64,000 nucleotides of DNA, from assembly GCA_024734495.1 (NCBI GenBank), contig JALMQS010000128.1:22308875-22372874 (forward strand), given 5' to 3'. Source of the stretch: Forficula auricularia. Taxonomy: Eukaryota > Arthropoda > Insecta > Dermaptera > Forficulidae. The position numbers were made by a program, and so were the translations under genes. The notes beneath the pieces were generated by a model. That model saw nothing but the letters and a program-made list of their open reading frames with translations. It had not been told where the DNA came from and ran no database searches. Within the stretch, counting starts at the first letter, position 1. Each line of letters starts with the position of its first letter. Below, piece by piece: positions 12,153 through 23,213 of the stretch.

Positions 12153-13035
12153 GTTATTTTAGATTTTAACTTTTGGTGCACTTTTAAATGAAAATAACAG
12201 CAGCTATGGATATAAAATATGTATTAGATATATTTTAAATTATAGTTTTAACATTTTTGAAGTCTACCTTATGATTTTAGTTATTTTGAATAGATTTTTT
12301 ATCGTTAACAGGTATTTAAAATGAATAATTAGTATTTTAGTTTGTTGAAAGAAAAAAAATAGTTATTATCATAGGACCACTATCAACTCGGCCTTCAAAT
12401 TTGTAGAATGAATAGAACTTATTACATACAGTTTCAAAAACAAAATTAAAATTTTCAAACTCAAAAATTGCATATAAAAACACTTTAAATAATTTTTTGT
12501 ATTTTTTTCTAAAAAGTATGTAAAAAAAGCAAAAATTTCAAAAAAAATTTCAATTTGGGCTATTTTTTAAGAAATTATGAGCAAAAACCCGAAATTCGAT
12601 ATCTTTTAAACCAGTGATCAAAAGAAAATTCAAAATTTAAGAGGAGAGTTGATGGGTACTAAAAATTGTCAACTAATAAAGGAAATCAAAAATTTAAATA
12701 TTTCAAACCGTCCGATTTGGCTTGGAATTCCTCACTACCTTCAGAGAACATTAATTTGTTCTGATACCAACATGTTTATGTTATTACACCTAATAGATGA
12801 ACTTCTATTTAAGTCTATTTTAATCAGTTAATAAAACAATTGGTTGTATTTGAACCAAACTCTAAATGGAAAGGTCATGTCCTAAAATCACAATAGCTCA
12901 GAAGTGGATCCCACTTAATGCTAAAACAGATCCACTCACCTGTCAACATTGAGAGCTCTAATGAAAAGACTCACATATAGTGCTATACTTCAGCAAGTCA
13001 ATAAATGGTCGATTTTCGGATAGCCCATTTAATCA
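12153..13035. other. Intergenic sequence, nothing recognised
   Basis: AT-rich sequence. A 60-codon open frame at 12649-12831 shows no family features and is not called. Confidence 0.4.
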
Positions 13036-13039
13036 AAAC

Positions 13040-13215
13040 AAATTGTTTTTTTGTTAATTATGTTTAAGTCTGTTTGTGTATGTGAGTTTTAGAGTAAATA
13101 GGTGTCAGGGCCTGATTATGGCTAGTTTGATTTGAACAATGATCGGGATTTGACCTCGAGGTCTCGGTCAACCCAGTTCTCCAAACTAACACTCTGGTAC
13201 ATAGATAATAAAAAT
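13040..13215 (-). repeat. SINE-like repeat, minus strand, copy 1
   Basis: On the minus strand a B-box-like GGTCAAATCCCGATC lies downstream of a tRNA-like head. The body contains a segment (plus strand TGTATGTGAGTTTTAGAG...GGTGTCAGGGCCTGATTATGG) that is related in order and wording to 14040-14110. The two are copies of one family. Confidence 0.5.
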
Positions 13216-13422
13216 TTAAAATAAAATACAAGCTCTCAAAGAGTAAGGACCCAGACAGGTGATCGCAATACTTCTCCTTTACATTCTTTAGAATATAAAT
13301 GTGAAAGTAAAAATAATATAAAAGATATTTGGATTTATAGGTGCCTACTCATCTTTATTTAATTGTAAATTTTGCTCAAGGAATTTTAAATAATCATAAT
13401 TGAATTTTCTTCTTTTCGAAAG

Positions 13423-13956
13423 AATGCTCAATAAAATGGATTTTGATGAGACAGTTCAAGGTTCAAAAAAAGAGAGAAAATTGTATCTATATTTTTATTC
13501 AAAGCCGACGTTTCGGAGGTTTCTTCCCTCCTTCTTCAGGGTTTTGAAAGCTCAGTGAAGGGAATAAAACATGATAGTCCCCCCTGTCTCATCTCTCAGT
13601 GGCAGTAATAACATTCTATAATTAAAGCAGGAATAGCAGGTAATTGGATAATAAAACAGTTTTTATTAAATGGGCCAGACGTTTCGTCGATTTATTTCGA
13701 CTTCCTCAGTGGCCCATTTTATCACTCTTTGTCAAAAGACAATTCCAGTAGGCATCCATGTTTTTATGCTATTCCTGTTTTAATTAATACTTATTATGGT
13801 TTCGAGTGATATACCGTTATATTCTATAATATTTCATTATCAGCAGAATTTAGAGTAGTGATAATTTTCTACTCTCTTTTTTGAATATTGGACTAGCTCA
13901 TCAAAATCCATTCATTTCAGTCTCCAAAAACATCAATCGTATTAATACTCAATAAT
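13423..13956 (-). mobile_element. Palindromic Penelope-type element, family C, with nested insertion
   Basis: Element 13436-13943 has flanking repeats AATGCTCAATAAA (13423-13435) and AATACTCAATAAT (13944-13956), 11 of 13 identical. The left end (ATGGATTTTGATGAGACAG) and right part (CTAGCTCATCAAAATCCAT) are inverted. The right side carries an extra tail of about 30 bp. Inside the left arm, on the minus strand, is CTGAAGA, one A, stem GGAGG...CCTCC, then GAAACGTC (plus 13507-13539). A second palindromic element is inserted in the middle (13623-13820). The same family occurs at 21915-22249. Confidence 0.7.
13613..13830 (-). mobile_element. Palindromic Penelope-type element, family D, nested in family C
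   Basis: Arms begin at AAAGCAGGAATAGCA (left) and end at TGCTATTCCTGTTTTAATT (right), with a tail of about 30 bp to the right. Flanking 10-bp repeats ATTCTATAAT lie at 13613-13622 and 13821-13830. On the minus strand at plus 13681-13708 is CTGAGGA, one A, stem GTCG...CGAC, then GAAACGTC. It interrupts family C and is therefore younger. Confidence 0.68.
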
Positions 13957-14029
13957 AAGAATAGTTAGAATTTTTTAATGACATCGGGATCAATGGCCAT
14001 TTAGCCAGATTAACTGAAGATTTTTCATT

Positions 14030-14180
14030 TTTTATATGTAAATGAGCCTGAGTGTGTGTAAATTGGTGGAAGGGTCAGATTATATTCGGTCAATCCTTTT
14101 GCCGTGAACTAGGCTTGCTGATTTATAGGCAGAAGCTCTACCCACTCGGCCATTCAAGTATTTTTTTTTTTTGCATTTCA
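14030..14180 (-). repeat. SINE-like repeat, minus strand, copy 2
   Basis: On the minus strand an A-box-like TGGCCGAGTGGGTAGAGC is followed by a weak B box (CCTAGTTCACGGC) and a body resembling the copy at 13040-13215. A run of T (A on the minus strand) lies at 14161-14172. Confidence 0.5.
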
Positions 14181-14950
14181 AAATAAAACAAAGAAAAAGA
14201 TCAAAATTTTAATTGCTAGGGTTACGTTTCATAAATATGGACTTACGATCGATTTCCTGATATAGTATTTCAAGATTTGTAGAGATTAGGGATTGTGAGA
14301 AAAAGTTTTCTTTAAGAAGATAAAGTATGACACTTTATTAAGATCTATAAATATCTAATAAGGTTGATTTGATTCTGCTTTATGAAACTCGATGTAAGGC
14401 AATGAAACCTTTCAGTAACTAAAATCTCTAATTTGACTATAAAACCTGTCAATAGACGTATTCAAAGTATCCCTTGGGTTTTCCATCAAAGAAGTACATT
14501 CGATTGTGACTATCATTCTTTTAGTAGTAGGTATGTGATTAATTTTGTGAAATATTTAGATTAAAGTGGAATCTTTAGAAATGATATGGTCTTGAAAAAA
14601 ACGAAAGTATATACATGAATTATTCAATATTGCTGAATACAGTTCACGAGGGGGTGAAATTAATCCTTCTGGCATATAATAAAATCATCCCTAGCACTTC
14701 AGATTCAGTTAATGACAATATCCCGTATTTCTTTAGAATTGAAATATACGAGATTTTCTTTAATATATATTTTGTTTCTAATTATATTTTTCAACTTCAA
14801 ATTGGAAATAATTTCTAAAGCTATTCCATTCGAATGTAGTTAAATTAATCTTTTCTTGAAATTCAAAATATATTGTTTTTTAAAGAGTATTTTTTATCAA
14901 ATAATTTTATATTTGAATTTTCGTTTAAATTAATGGACTACTTTTTTCCA
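14181..14950. other. Sequence upstream of allantoinase
   Basis: AT-rich sequence directly upstream of the first coding exon. A pyrimidine-rich 3' splice site (CTTTTTTCCAG, ending at 14951) sits 12 nt before the start codon, so a non-coding 5' exon probably lies further upstream. I cannot place it or a promoter. Confidence 0.4.
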
Positions 14951-14963
14951 GATTATTAGGACC

Positions 14964-15069
14964 ATGGCCACTATAGTTCGGGGAAAACGTGTTCTTCTGC
15001 CAGATGGAATTCAGCCTGCAGAAATTTGGATTTCTAGTGATGGAATAATCACAAAAATAATAACTGGAG
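14964..15069 (+). CDS. Allantoinase, coding exon 1 (residues 1-35)
   Basis: Allantoinase hydrolyses allantoin to allantoate in purine (uric acid) breakdown. It is a two-metal amidohydrolase related to dihydroorotase. This exon encodes the N-terminal small beta domain: ATG in good context (GACCATGG), then IVRGKRVLLPDG and IWISSDGIITKI, the strands that open the family. It ends with GGAG|GTTAGT in phase 1. Joined to exons at 36123-36473, 39080-39239, 40398-40499, 45385-45616, 45692-45975, 50940-51122 and 52851-52976, the gene encodes about 514 residues, near the size of vertebrate allantoinase. Metal ligands of the family are all seen: HxH in exon 2, the carbamylated Lys (GFK) in exon 3, His in exon 5 (HAELEP and HIVHVSS) and Asp in exon 6 (SDHSP). 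A 13-bp duplication and a Penelope-like insertion begin 12 and 25 bp past the donor. Confidence 0.9.
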
Positions 15070-15185
15070 GTTAGTAAAATATTATAATACTTGATAATTA
15101 AGTAATGGAGAGGGATTCAGCCAATGGGTAGCCTCTGCTGAATAAAAAACTCCCAATTATAGAAAACGTTGTCCCTCATAATCAA

Positions 15186-16091
15186 ATGGATATGATATTG
15201 GAGAAATTCAATGCTTTCCATCCAGATTTGAGTTTTACGTATGAAATAGAAATTAATGGCCAAATATCGTTCCTTGATCTTTTGATAATCAAAAATCCCA
15301 GTGGTTCTCTATCATTTGACCTGTATGTGAAGCCATCTGACAGTGGACGTTTCATCAATTACTTCTCGCAGTCTCCCTTTGTATATAAAATGAACACCTT
15401 ATATTATTTTTTGAGAAGGATTTATTCGCTTTGTGATGACGTCTACGTTGCGAGGAATGTTGATGATTTTAGGATGGTGGCTTCCTCGAACTCTTATCCA
15501 TTGCGGGTCATTAATTCTGTAATTAAAAATTTTCGTCGAAGAAGGGAGAAGCAGCTTATTGCTCCTACCCCATCTGTACCCTCTCTCAGGGATGGACCAT
15601 TTTTCTCTCTCACCTATATGCCAGGGTTGTCCGAAAAAATTCAAAAAATATTTAAGAACTATAATGTACGCACGGCCTTGGCATCAACTGGTAATATGTC
15701 CTTTTTATTTAATAACAAGGATGTAGTTCCACCCCACGAACAACATAATGTGATTTACTTAATTAAGTGCCGCGATTGTCCGAAACCTACAAGTGTTTAT
15801 GTGGGTCAAACATCTCGCATTTTTTCTTTGCGGAAAAGAGAGCATGAATTAAGTGTAATAAATAAAAAAGCTTCGACAGCCCTGAGCACACACCATATCG
15901 ACACCTCCCATGGATTTGAGTTTGATGATGATGTCATCTTGATGAGATTGGGAAACAATTATAAGCGTATGCTGGCCGAAAAATGCTTTATTAAGACATA
16001 TGGGCAAAGGGCTCTTAATTTTCAAACTGATTGCATTGGACTTAGCAATGCTTACTTGTCAATATTGACAAATACTGATGCCCAGGTATAA
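15186..16091 (+). CDS. Penelope-like element ORF: RT C-terminus plus GIY-YIG endonuclease
   Basis: The 301-codon open frame is intact. Residues 1-120 resemble the thumb and linker region after the RT palm of Penelope-like elements (FTYEIEINGQISFLDL, then FINYFSQSPFVYKMNTLYYF). The RT catalytic YADD box is missing. Residues 189-280 form a GIY-YIG nuclease: NVIYLIKC (GIY position, 188-195), VYVGQTSR (YIG position, 204-211), the Arg-rich SLRKREHE helix, AEKCFIK with the catalytic Glu at 265, and LNFQ near 278. Cys195 and Cys198 with downstream His residues match the CCHH finger typical of these nucleases. In the full family this domain nicks the target and RT primes there. The frame may start 5 codons earlier in fused RT sequence, so the ATG is a convention. 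A product from this truncated copy is not expected to be functional. Confidence 0.88.
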   Translation: MDMILEKFNAFHPDLSFTYEIEINGQISFLDLLIIKNPSGSLSFDLYVKPSDSGRFINYFSQSPFVYKMNTLYYFLRRIYSLCDDVYVARNVDDFRMVASSNSYPLRVINSVIKNFRRRREKQLIAPTPSVPSLRDGPFFSLTYMPGLSEKIQKIFKNYNVRTALASTGNMSFLFNNKDVVPPHEQHNVIYLIKCRDCPKPTSVYVGQTSRIFSLRKREHELSVINKKASTALSTHHIDTSHGFEFDDDVILMRLGNNYKRMLAEKCFIKTYGQRALNFQTDCIGLSNAYLSILTNTDAQV

Positions 16092-16590
16092 TAAACATTG
16101 AGAAAGGGGCGAAAGAATTGTAAAAAGGTAAAGAAGGAAAAAATTTATTTTTTATTTTTATTTTTATATATTGTCATTTTGAATTCGAATTTTTGTTATT
16201 CTTAATGTATGTTAATTATTTTGAGAAATCTTTTAATTAAGAGATGTTTGTGAGGGGTCAGTGATCCTAATTAGATCAATGTCCTCATAATTATTATTAT
16301 TATTAATTGAATGAAATTGAAATTTGCTATATTTGTACTTGAGACGTTGCGCATATCAAGTGAGAGCACACCAAGATTTATGTACCATTTTGTAATTCAT
16401 ATAATTTTGTATATATTATGATAAAATCCACAACAACTCTGCCTGCGGACAATTTATTTATAAAATTAATTGTGTCGCTAATACTGTAAGATATAATTTT
16501 GTAATTAACAAGTTTGGATTTTTTTTTTTGTAAAAAATTTTTATTGTAATTTTACATGTGTGCTCTATCGCTTTTTTCAGCTCTTAGGAA

Positions 16591-16630
16591 CTGATGATGG
16601 CATTATTTAATTAAAGCCGAAACGTTTTCT
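16591..16630 (+). ncRNA. Hammerhead-like ribozyme core in Penelope-like 3' region
   Basis: CTGATGA at 16591-16597, one extra T, stem GGC (16599-16601) pairing with GCC (16616-16618), then GAAAC (16619-16623) and GTTT. Hammerhead motifs in pseudo-LTRs of Penelope-like elements are known. Here one nucleotide lies between CTGATGA and stem II, which departs from the canonical core, and stem III would be a minimal ACGT that pairs only in a dimer. Self-cleavage is inferred. Confidence 0.5.
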
Positions 16631-16739
16631 ATAATTGGGAGTTTTTTATTCAGCAGAGGCTACCCATTGGCTGAATCCCTCTCCATTACTTAATTATATA
16701 TATACAGCCATCAAATTGTATCAACTTTATAATACTTGA

Positions 16740-17451
16740 ATTTACCATGGTCTTTCCACTCCTAATATATGGTTATATATATATTTCTATTATCTACTTC
16801 ACAACGATTAATTAGGATATTGAATATTCCAAGTCGGGACTTTTTCAAGTCTTAACTCTTTTTAAAATCAACTGGTGTGGGCAACACACAACATTCACAT
16901 TAGTTTCTCCGTTATTTGAAATCACGATAGCAGTTTTCTTCTTTCAAATTACTTCAATTTGGATTTCCCCCAAGCCATTTTGAGAAAACAGGAAACAAAG
17001 TCAAAAGACACTTGGACAAATAAGTACGCCCGGTTCTATAATTTCAGCAAAAAGCACTGGGTGCTTTTTCTAGTCATAGATATCTTAAGTTTCATATATA
17101 AATGTGAAAGTAAAAAAATCCATGTGTATATCTTGTATTAATGATTTTCTGGCTAAAGAAATCATTAATTAAATGTAGAACTTAAGGCTAATAAAGTCTT
17201 AAAAAGTAAACATTAAGATATTTTAAGAAAAAAAAATTAAGAGTAAAAGTCATGTTTACATCAACTCATAATCTCAATATGTATTATATAAAAAACAAGT
17301 TAATAGGAAATTTTATTTATTTATTTTTATTCACACAGAGAGATTAAAATAAAAAACTTCATTTATTATCAAAGATTTTCATGTTATTCTACAAGTTTGT
17401 TTAGGATCATCATTCCAAGTTCATGGAAAACTCAGCAAACAGTCATTTAGA
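16740..17451. other. Allantoinase intron 1, no recognised element
   Basis: AT-rich intronic sequence between the Penelope-like element and the hAT-like repeat at 17460. Short open frames carry no family signal. Confidence 0.4.
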
Positions 17452-17459
17452 TCGGTTAG

Positions 17460-18001
17460 CATGGGCGTAGTTAAGAAGTGGGGGGTGAAGGAAGGCAGTA
17501 CAAATCTCTTTCCCCCCCTAGAAAAATCAAAACTATGTTATTAAGAGGCATCACTTATGTATTTCTCATTAAATTATTTCGTTTCTTCCAAAATTTGTGA
17601 ATTCTGCTAAAAAGTTAATTGATTTCTAATTTGATTACCAAAATTGATTGTGGTGGCTGATCAGCTGGCCGGCTGCACCCTCTAGGAATACTCTCTAACT
17701 ACGCCAATGCGTATACCCTCCACTACAGCCCTGCCTGTATTTTTTGGATAGAAGTGCACTTTACCCGTCCCAAAACCCGACCAACCACCCTAACTGAGAT
17801 CACGACTTATATAGCTCAGGATCCCCTCCAAGTGGCCAGCGGAGCCATCTGAGTCCCGACGGACGGAGAAGCGGCTCGAGTGGGGGAGAAGAAGTCCTTC
17901 TCCGCCCGCCAGCCAAGGCTCGCCTCTCCTACTGTGGCTAATCACCTGGCCGGCTGCCCCCCCCCCCTCCCCTTTAGGAAAACTCCCTAACTACGCCAAT
18001 T
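17460..18001. mobile_element. hAT-like compound repeat, copy 1
   Basis: Opens GGGCGTAGTTAAG and closes CTAACTACGCC, inverted ends, with an exact 8-bp flank repeat TCGGTTAG (17452-17459 and 18002-18009). The internal part contains a second copy of the right end (near 17662-17706), followed by a roughly 225-bp GC-richer unit (about 17711-17936). A direct copy of most of it lies at 37425-37905. The internal unit looks like a separate insertion. I could not assign its origin. Confidence 0.65.
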
Positions 18002-18009
18002 TCGGTTAG

Positions 18010-20790
18010 AGTAGTGAATTTACTTTAATTTTTGTTTCTAATTCTTGTTTACGAGAATATATTTTCTCTGTCTGGATTCCGATTCTCAAGCAAAAAGTCA
18101 TAGAAAGGATGTTCTAGTGTCAAACTGATTGTATTTGCAAAACAAAGGACTTTTTAGATTTTGAATGGTGTACCTTTCGAATTTTCAGTCGAAAAATGCA
18201 GAAAATCAGAAAAAAAATCGTATTGTATGGTGATCATGAAGTTGATGAGTTGAAATTTGCCATACAAGTTTGTATTAATACCACCTTTGTGCTCCTAGCT
18301 TACTTTCTTCTTACAAAAAATTTTGAAATCACTAAAATTTGTGGAATCCTTACTGATTTTTGGAAAATAATTTCACTTTTTACTTCGATTTATTTTAGAA
18401 AATTTAATCACTTTCATTTGATCTTTCAAAAATAAATTAATATCTTTCGTAAAAATTTAAAATGCTTCTAGTTTAACTAGATTATTATTAAATAGATTTA
18501 ATTAATTGAAAATTTATAATTAATTCTAATTTATACATTTTAGAATTGTTTTAGATATGAATCTTGAATATGGTATTTGAAGTTCAACTAATATATTTCT
18601 CGAATTTAATTTCTAACGGTTTAATTTGGTCTAATCGAGGGATCATGAATTTCAGTTGGATTATCGTTTCAACTGTTCCAATTTGGGTTCATGTCACAAG
18701 AGAATATCATTCACGTCCCTCGTCATTGCAGTAAATCTAACTCGAACGAAATTCTTATCATTTACTATTATACATATTACTAATGATAATAAAATTAATA
18801 AAATATATGAATACATGTAAAGAGGGGAGAGTTGTCGCCCTAAATATCGGAATAAAGTTATATCAACATTATGACCCATTTTCGATGAAAAATAGCTCGT
18901 TTCATGTTCCGAAAGCTATAAAAATTGTTGTATTTTTCGTTATCATTGAGATGAACCCTTAGATATTTAACAAATCGACAACTTAATATGGAGAGATGAA
19001 TATAATGATAAAAACACACATTTAGGTTGTTTCATCATTTTCTATTTATGAAATAAAAATTTTACTTGACATTATCATACACCTACCCTTCATCATTTAC
19101 CCTAAACCTTGGTCAGTTTTGAAATTTGTATGTTTTATTTTCTTCATTGAGATATTGAGGGCAGTAAAAAGTTCACAGAGGTCTATTAGTCCAGACAAAT
19201 TAGGTGAAAAATGGGATAAACAAGAAATAATTCCCGGTTTATTGCTGGAATAGCTTATTCGTACTCCAATATTACTACCCTAAATTTTCCCCTAAATTAG
19301 TGTTGTGGAAATTTTTCTACGCACCTAAAAATGAGAAAATTTCGGAATTTTTTCAGTTTTTCTTGAATAACTCTAAAACCGCTTGTCAAATCAAAAAAAT
19401 ATTCATTAGATAAATTAAAGCTCTTTAAATTACACGTGAAATGATAGCAATTTCATTTATATAGGTTAAATAAAAACGGTACTAGCATCTGTCAAAAAAC
19501 AGCCTCCGGGATCACTTTTAAATATCCCTAAAACTCTTACTTTTTTCGATTTTTCCCCTTAGTGACCATGAAGAAGCACGTTTTCGACAAAGACCCCTCT
19601 ATACATTTTTAAACTAGATTGAATTTTCTACAATTTTAACAAAGTTTCATGTTAATTGGAAAATGGTAACCCGTGCCGCAATGAGGTTGAATTTTGCATT
19701 TTTTTGCGAAAAATCGCAGTTTTTCCTTCATAAAATGAAAACCTCTCATCCTAAAAACTTGATTTTTCTCTCATTCTCTAGTAAATTTTGTTGGCTTGAA
19801 CGTTTACTTGGACCACTTTTTTGTTAAAATTCTTAGATTTATAGATATCCAGCATTTTCAATTTCAAAGTCGATTGTTTTGGAGCATTTTTCAACTTTTC
19901 AACATGAGTCTTTCTGCCAGATGATATTTTGAGAAAAAATAAAAATTAATATTTAAAAGCCCAATAATATGTAGCCAGATAATTAAAATAAAAAATGGGT
20001 CACAATAAAGATGATTAGCATTATTAATACTTAAAGATTTAGACGTAAACAGTCGATTTTTTATTAAATATATATAAAATAAAATAGAAGAAAAATTAAA
20101 AAATTGCAAAAAAGACACAATAAAAGGAAATGTTTATCAAAAAAGGCGCGGAAGCCAAAAAAAATCCAAAAAAAGTCAAAAAAAGGCCATAAAAGGCTAA
20201 ATCCGGCCCTGAGTAGATGACCATCTCTCTTAAACAAAAATTTATCGTAAATATTAAATTAAGTTTATAATTTCTATTAAATTAAGATTTTGTTTGAACA
20301 AAGTGAAAGAAGAAAAGTTCACCTGTGTCTGATAAAATTAGTTTGTGACTTTTTAGTATATTTTTCTTTCTTGGTGATCTTTTCATTGCCGCTTCGATAA
20401 ACTCGGTTGATAAAATCCCGAGAGTTCGGTCGTTCGAGGAGGGACAGACAAAAGTCGTTCCATCAAGACCACTGGTCTTAAATGGTCTCTCTCTGCCCCC
20501 CCCCCCCCCCGCCCCTCTTGTGCAACGTAATCCGGTTTAGTTTAGTTCTGGGCTGGAAATCTTTTAAAGTAAACATCCCTTGCGAGGAGTTACTTTGGAC
20601 ACGTAACTTGCTTTTCGTTGGCCCTAATCGATAAGGACACCCCACTTAACGCCTTTGAAGTTGTCACTCGAGCTCTAACGCCATTTGGTTTCTAACATTA
20701 AAAACAAAAGAAATTTGGGTCAAAAGTTATTTTAAAATTTTTTCAAGAATCGGTTCCTGTGCTTCGCTCATATCTTGTAATGATTATTAT
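18010..20790. other. Allantoinase intron 1, no recognised element
   Basis: AT-rich intronic sequence. A long C tract lies near 20498-20512. I see no exon, RNA gene or complete repeat. Confidence 0.4.
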
Positions 20791-20796
20791 TACTTT

Positions 20797-21745
20797 ACCA
20801 TGCAGGGTATGGACAAGTAATGTAATCGTGCATGAAATATCTCAAAAACGGCTGAAACTATTTTGATTCAAAAAATTGGGCGAAACTATGGCATTTCAGT
20901 CTATAAAAAAGCCCTTATAAGTGAACATTGAAAAAATTATATTTTTCGAGATAATAATTGTTTTGTCAAAAGCTGTCTGTTAGTTAGTCTGTTAGTTAGT
21001 CTGTTAGTCTGTCTGTGCGTTACCAAATTTTTGTGGACGAGCTAGCTCAAAAACTAGTTAAACCAAATATCAAAACCAAATTTACAACGCGACTAGTTTT
21101 TGGCCCGTTGGAATTTTCGTTTTATTGAAAAATTTTTTTTAATTATTTGAGCCCTCCACTTCAAACTTAAAGAAATATTTGTATTGTGGTGAATTTAATT
21201 ACAGGATTATTTTTATGATTATAGGAATATTAACATAATAGCGTTTAGCACAAAAAGGATTTCATGTGCGATTAGATTTTGGTGCATATCGACCCAAAAT
21301 TAAAGAGGTGAGGAATTGAGGGTTAAAATTTAAAATTATAATATTTTCAAACTAAAAAAAAACAATAAAAATGAAATATACTATAAAATAAACCTATAAT
21401 AACAAAAATATTTTTTTTCTGTCCAAAATTAGGGAGCGGGGGTTGAAAAATAAAAATCTAGACAATTTTTTTTTTCTATTGAAAATGATGAGAGAAGGAG
21501 TTACACCAAAAAGGTATATCCCCTAAAGGCCTGGGTCAGCCCCTCTATCGTGAAAAGAAGAATTTGAGCAAACTCAACCAAATTTTGTATACATAATCAG
21601 TGGGTCCCCAGAACACTAAAAATGCAAAAACAAACAGCCCAAAATGGGGGGACGGGGGTCAAAAAATGAAAACCTAGGCCCTTGGACCTCAACCAGAACT
21701 GTATGGTAAAGTCAAGTGGATGGCCACATCAGAACGAGTCAATTT
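20797..21745 (+). repeat. 'CATACAGGGTATGG' DNA element, copy 1
   Basis: Starts TTTACCATGCAGGGTATGG. It then carries in order TGCATGAAATATCTCAAAAA, the TCTGTTAGTTAGTCTG repeats, GTGCGTTACCAAATTTTTG, the TTTTGTATACATAATCAGTG unit and TGGTAAAGTCAAGTGGATGG. The same order is found at 22341-23213 and 27535-28200. This copy contains the retrotransposon 3'-end fragment at 21480-21566. No coding frame spans it, so it is non-autonomous. Confidence 0.7.
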
Positions 21746-21903
21746 ATTGTTTTTTTAATTTCATCTTTCATACATCTTTTGAGAAAAATTTAATAATCTT
21801 CAGTGAATTACGACACCCTACACATTTTTTAATAACTTACATTGTTAAAACTTTATACAATCTTGATCTTTCTTCTTCCTGAACAAATCATGGTAACAAA
21901 AAC

Positions 21904-22260
21904 ATAAGAAGAAATTGAGTGGATATTGATGAGACAGTCCAAAATTCAAAAAAAAAGAAATAATTTATACTATCTTTTTTATTCGATTCGGAGGCTTATT
22001 CCCTTCTTCTTCATGGTTTTGAAAGGTCAGTGAAGGAAATCCAATGTAACATTCCTCTCTGCGTCCTTGACACATTGGATTTACTTCAGTGACCTTTCAA
22101 ATCCCCGAAGAAGGAGGGAATAAGCCTCCGAACGTCGGATTTTGAATAAAAAAGAGAGTTTAAATTATCTTCTTTTTTTGAATTTTGGACTGCCTCATCA
22201 GTATCCACTCAATCACTTATCAGTCCGTCTCCAAAAACTACTTCAATCTATAAGAAGAAA
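21904..22260. mobile_element. Palindromic Penelope-type element, family C, copy 2
   Basis: Element 21915-22249 has 11-bp flank repeats ATAAGAAGAAA (21904-21914 and 22250-22260). The two arms are inverted (TTGAGTGGATATTGATGAG on the left, CTCATCAGTATCCACTCAA on the right). A 35-40 bp tail is present only on the right. Each arm carries a decayed core. The right one reads CCGAAGA, A, stem GGAGG...CCTCC, then GAACGTCGG, at 22104-22137. Confidence 0.72.
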
Positions 22261-22340
22261 GATCAAGAATTAACCATTTTTTCGATGTTTACTCATTAGA
22301 TCTTTATGAAAATCAAAACGCCATAGCTTAGCACAATTTT

Positions 22341-23213
22341 TACTTTTCCATACAGGGTATGGTCAAGTATTGTAATCGTGCATGAAAAAAGTGGGTTTTT
22401 TCCTTCTTTTTTTCGAAATATCTCAAAAACGGCTGAAACTATTTTGATTAAAAAAAATTGAGGGAAACCATGGCATTTCGCTCTACAAAAAATCTCTAAT
22501 AAGTGAACATCGAAAAATTATGTTTTTCAAGAAAATAATTGTTTTGTCAAAATGTCTGTTAGTTAGTCTGTCTGTCTGGTTGTCTGATTGGGTGTCCGTT
22601 AGTCTGTGCGTTACCAAATTTTTGTGGACTAGCTAGCTCAAAAACTATTTTGAATATCGAAACCAAATTTCACATGTAGTTTTGGTCCATTCAGATTAAG
22701 AGTTGATTAGATATTGGAGCATATCGACCCAAAATTAAAGGGGATGGAAGGGGGGTTAAAAATTAAAAATCTAGGCCATTTGAGCAAACTCGACCAAATT
22801 TTGTATACATGATCAGTTGACCCCCCAGAAGTCTAAAAATGCAAAAACTAACCTCCCAAAATGGGGGAGGGTGTATGGTCAAAAAATGAAGATCTAAGCT
22901 CTTACCAAGCTCCGTACCAAACTCAACCAAATTTTGTATACAAAATCAGTGGGCCCCCAGAAGTCTAAAAATGCAAAAACTAACCCCCCCCCTACATGAA
23001 TATAAATAAATAAATAATTTTATTAAATATTAAATATAAGTGAGGGGCCAGGTTGTGTGGTAAAGTCATATGGATGGCCACACCAGAACACGTCAGCTTT
23101 TTTTTAACAAAAAAAAAATTTAGCCGTTTTGCGATATTATGAAAAAACGAAGCAAAAAATCACTTTTTCAATGCACTATTACAATTCTTGACCATACCCT
23201 GTATGGTAAAGTA
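22341..23213 (+). mobile_element. 'CATACAGGGTATGG' DNA element, complete copy 2
   Basis: Terminal inverted repeats: CCATACAGGGTATGGTCAAG at the left and TTGACCATACCCTGTATGG at the right. The interior holds TCTGTCTG-type microsatellite and a unit of about 140 bp repeated in tandem (CCAAATTTTGTATACA ... CCCAGAAGTCTAAAAATGC). At 873 bp with no transposase, it is a non-autonomous DNA element. Fragments of the same ends lie at 905-938 and 26398-26430. Confidence 0.78.

Larger units (their letters stand above)
15082..16739 (+). mobile_element. Penelope-like retroelement inserted in allantoinase intron 1
   Basis: The element spans 15095-16726 and is bounded by an exact 13-bp target duplication TTATAATACTTGA (15082-15094 and 16727-16739). 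Its left end is an inverted copy of its right part. GTAATGGAGAGGGATTCAGC at about 15103 is the reverse of the right-hand wording ending CCATTACTTAAT near 16692. The right end carries about 30 bp more (through CAGCCATCAAATTGTATC), a one-sided tail as described for Penelope-like pseudo-LTRs. The 3' UTR has a hammerhead-like core at 16591-16623. Only the end of RT and the endonuclease are coded, so the copy is 5'-truncated in RT and could not move by itself. At 15170 the inverted repeat joins RT sequence directly. Confidence 0.9.
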
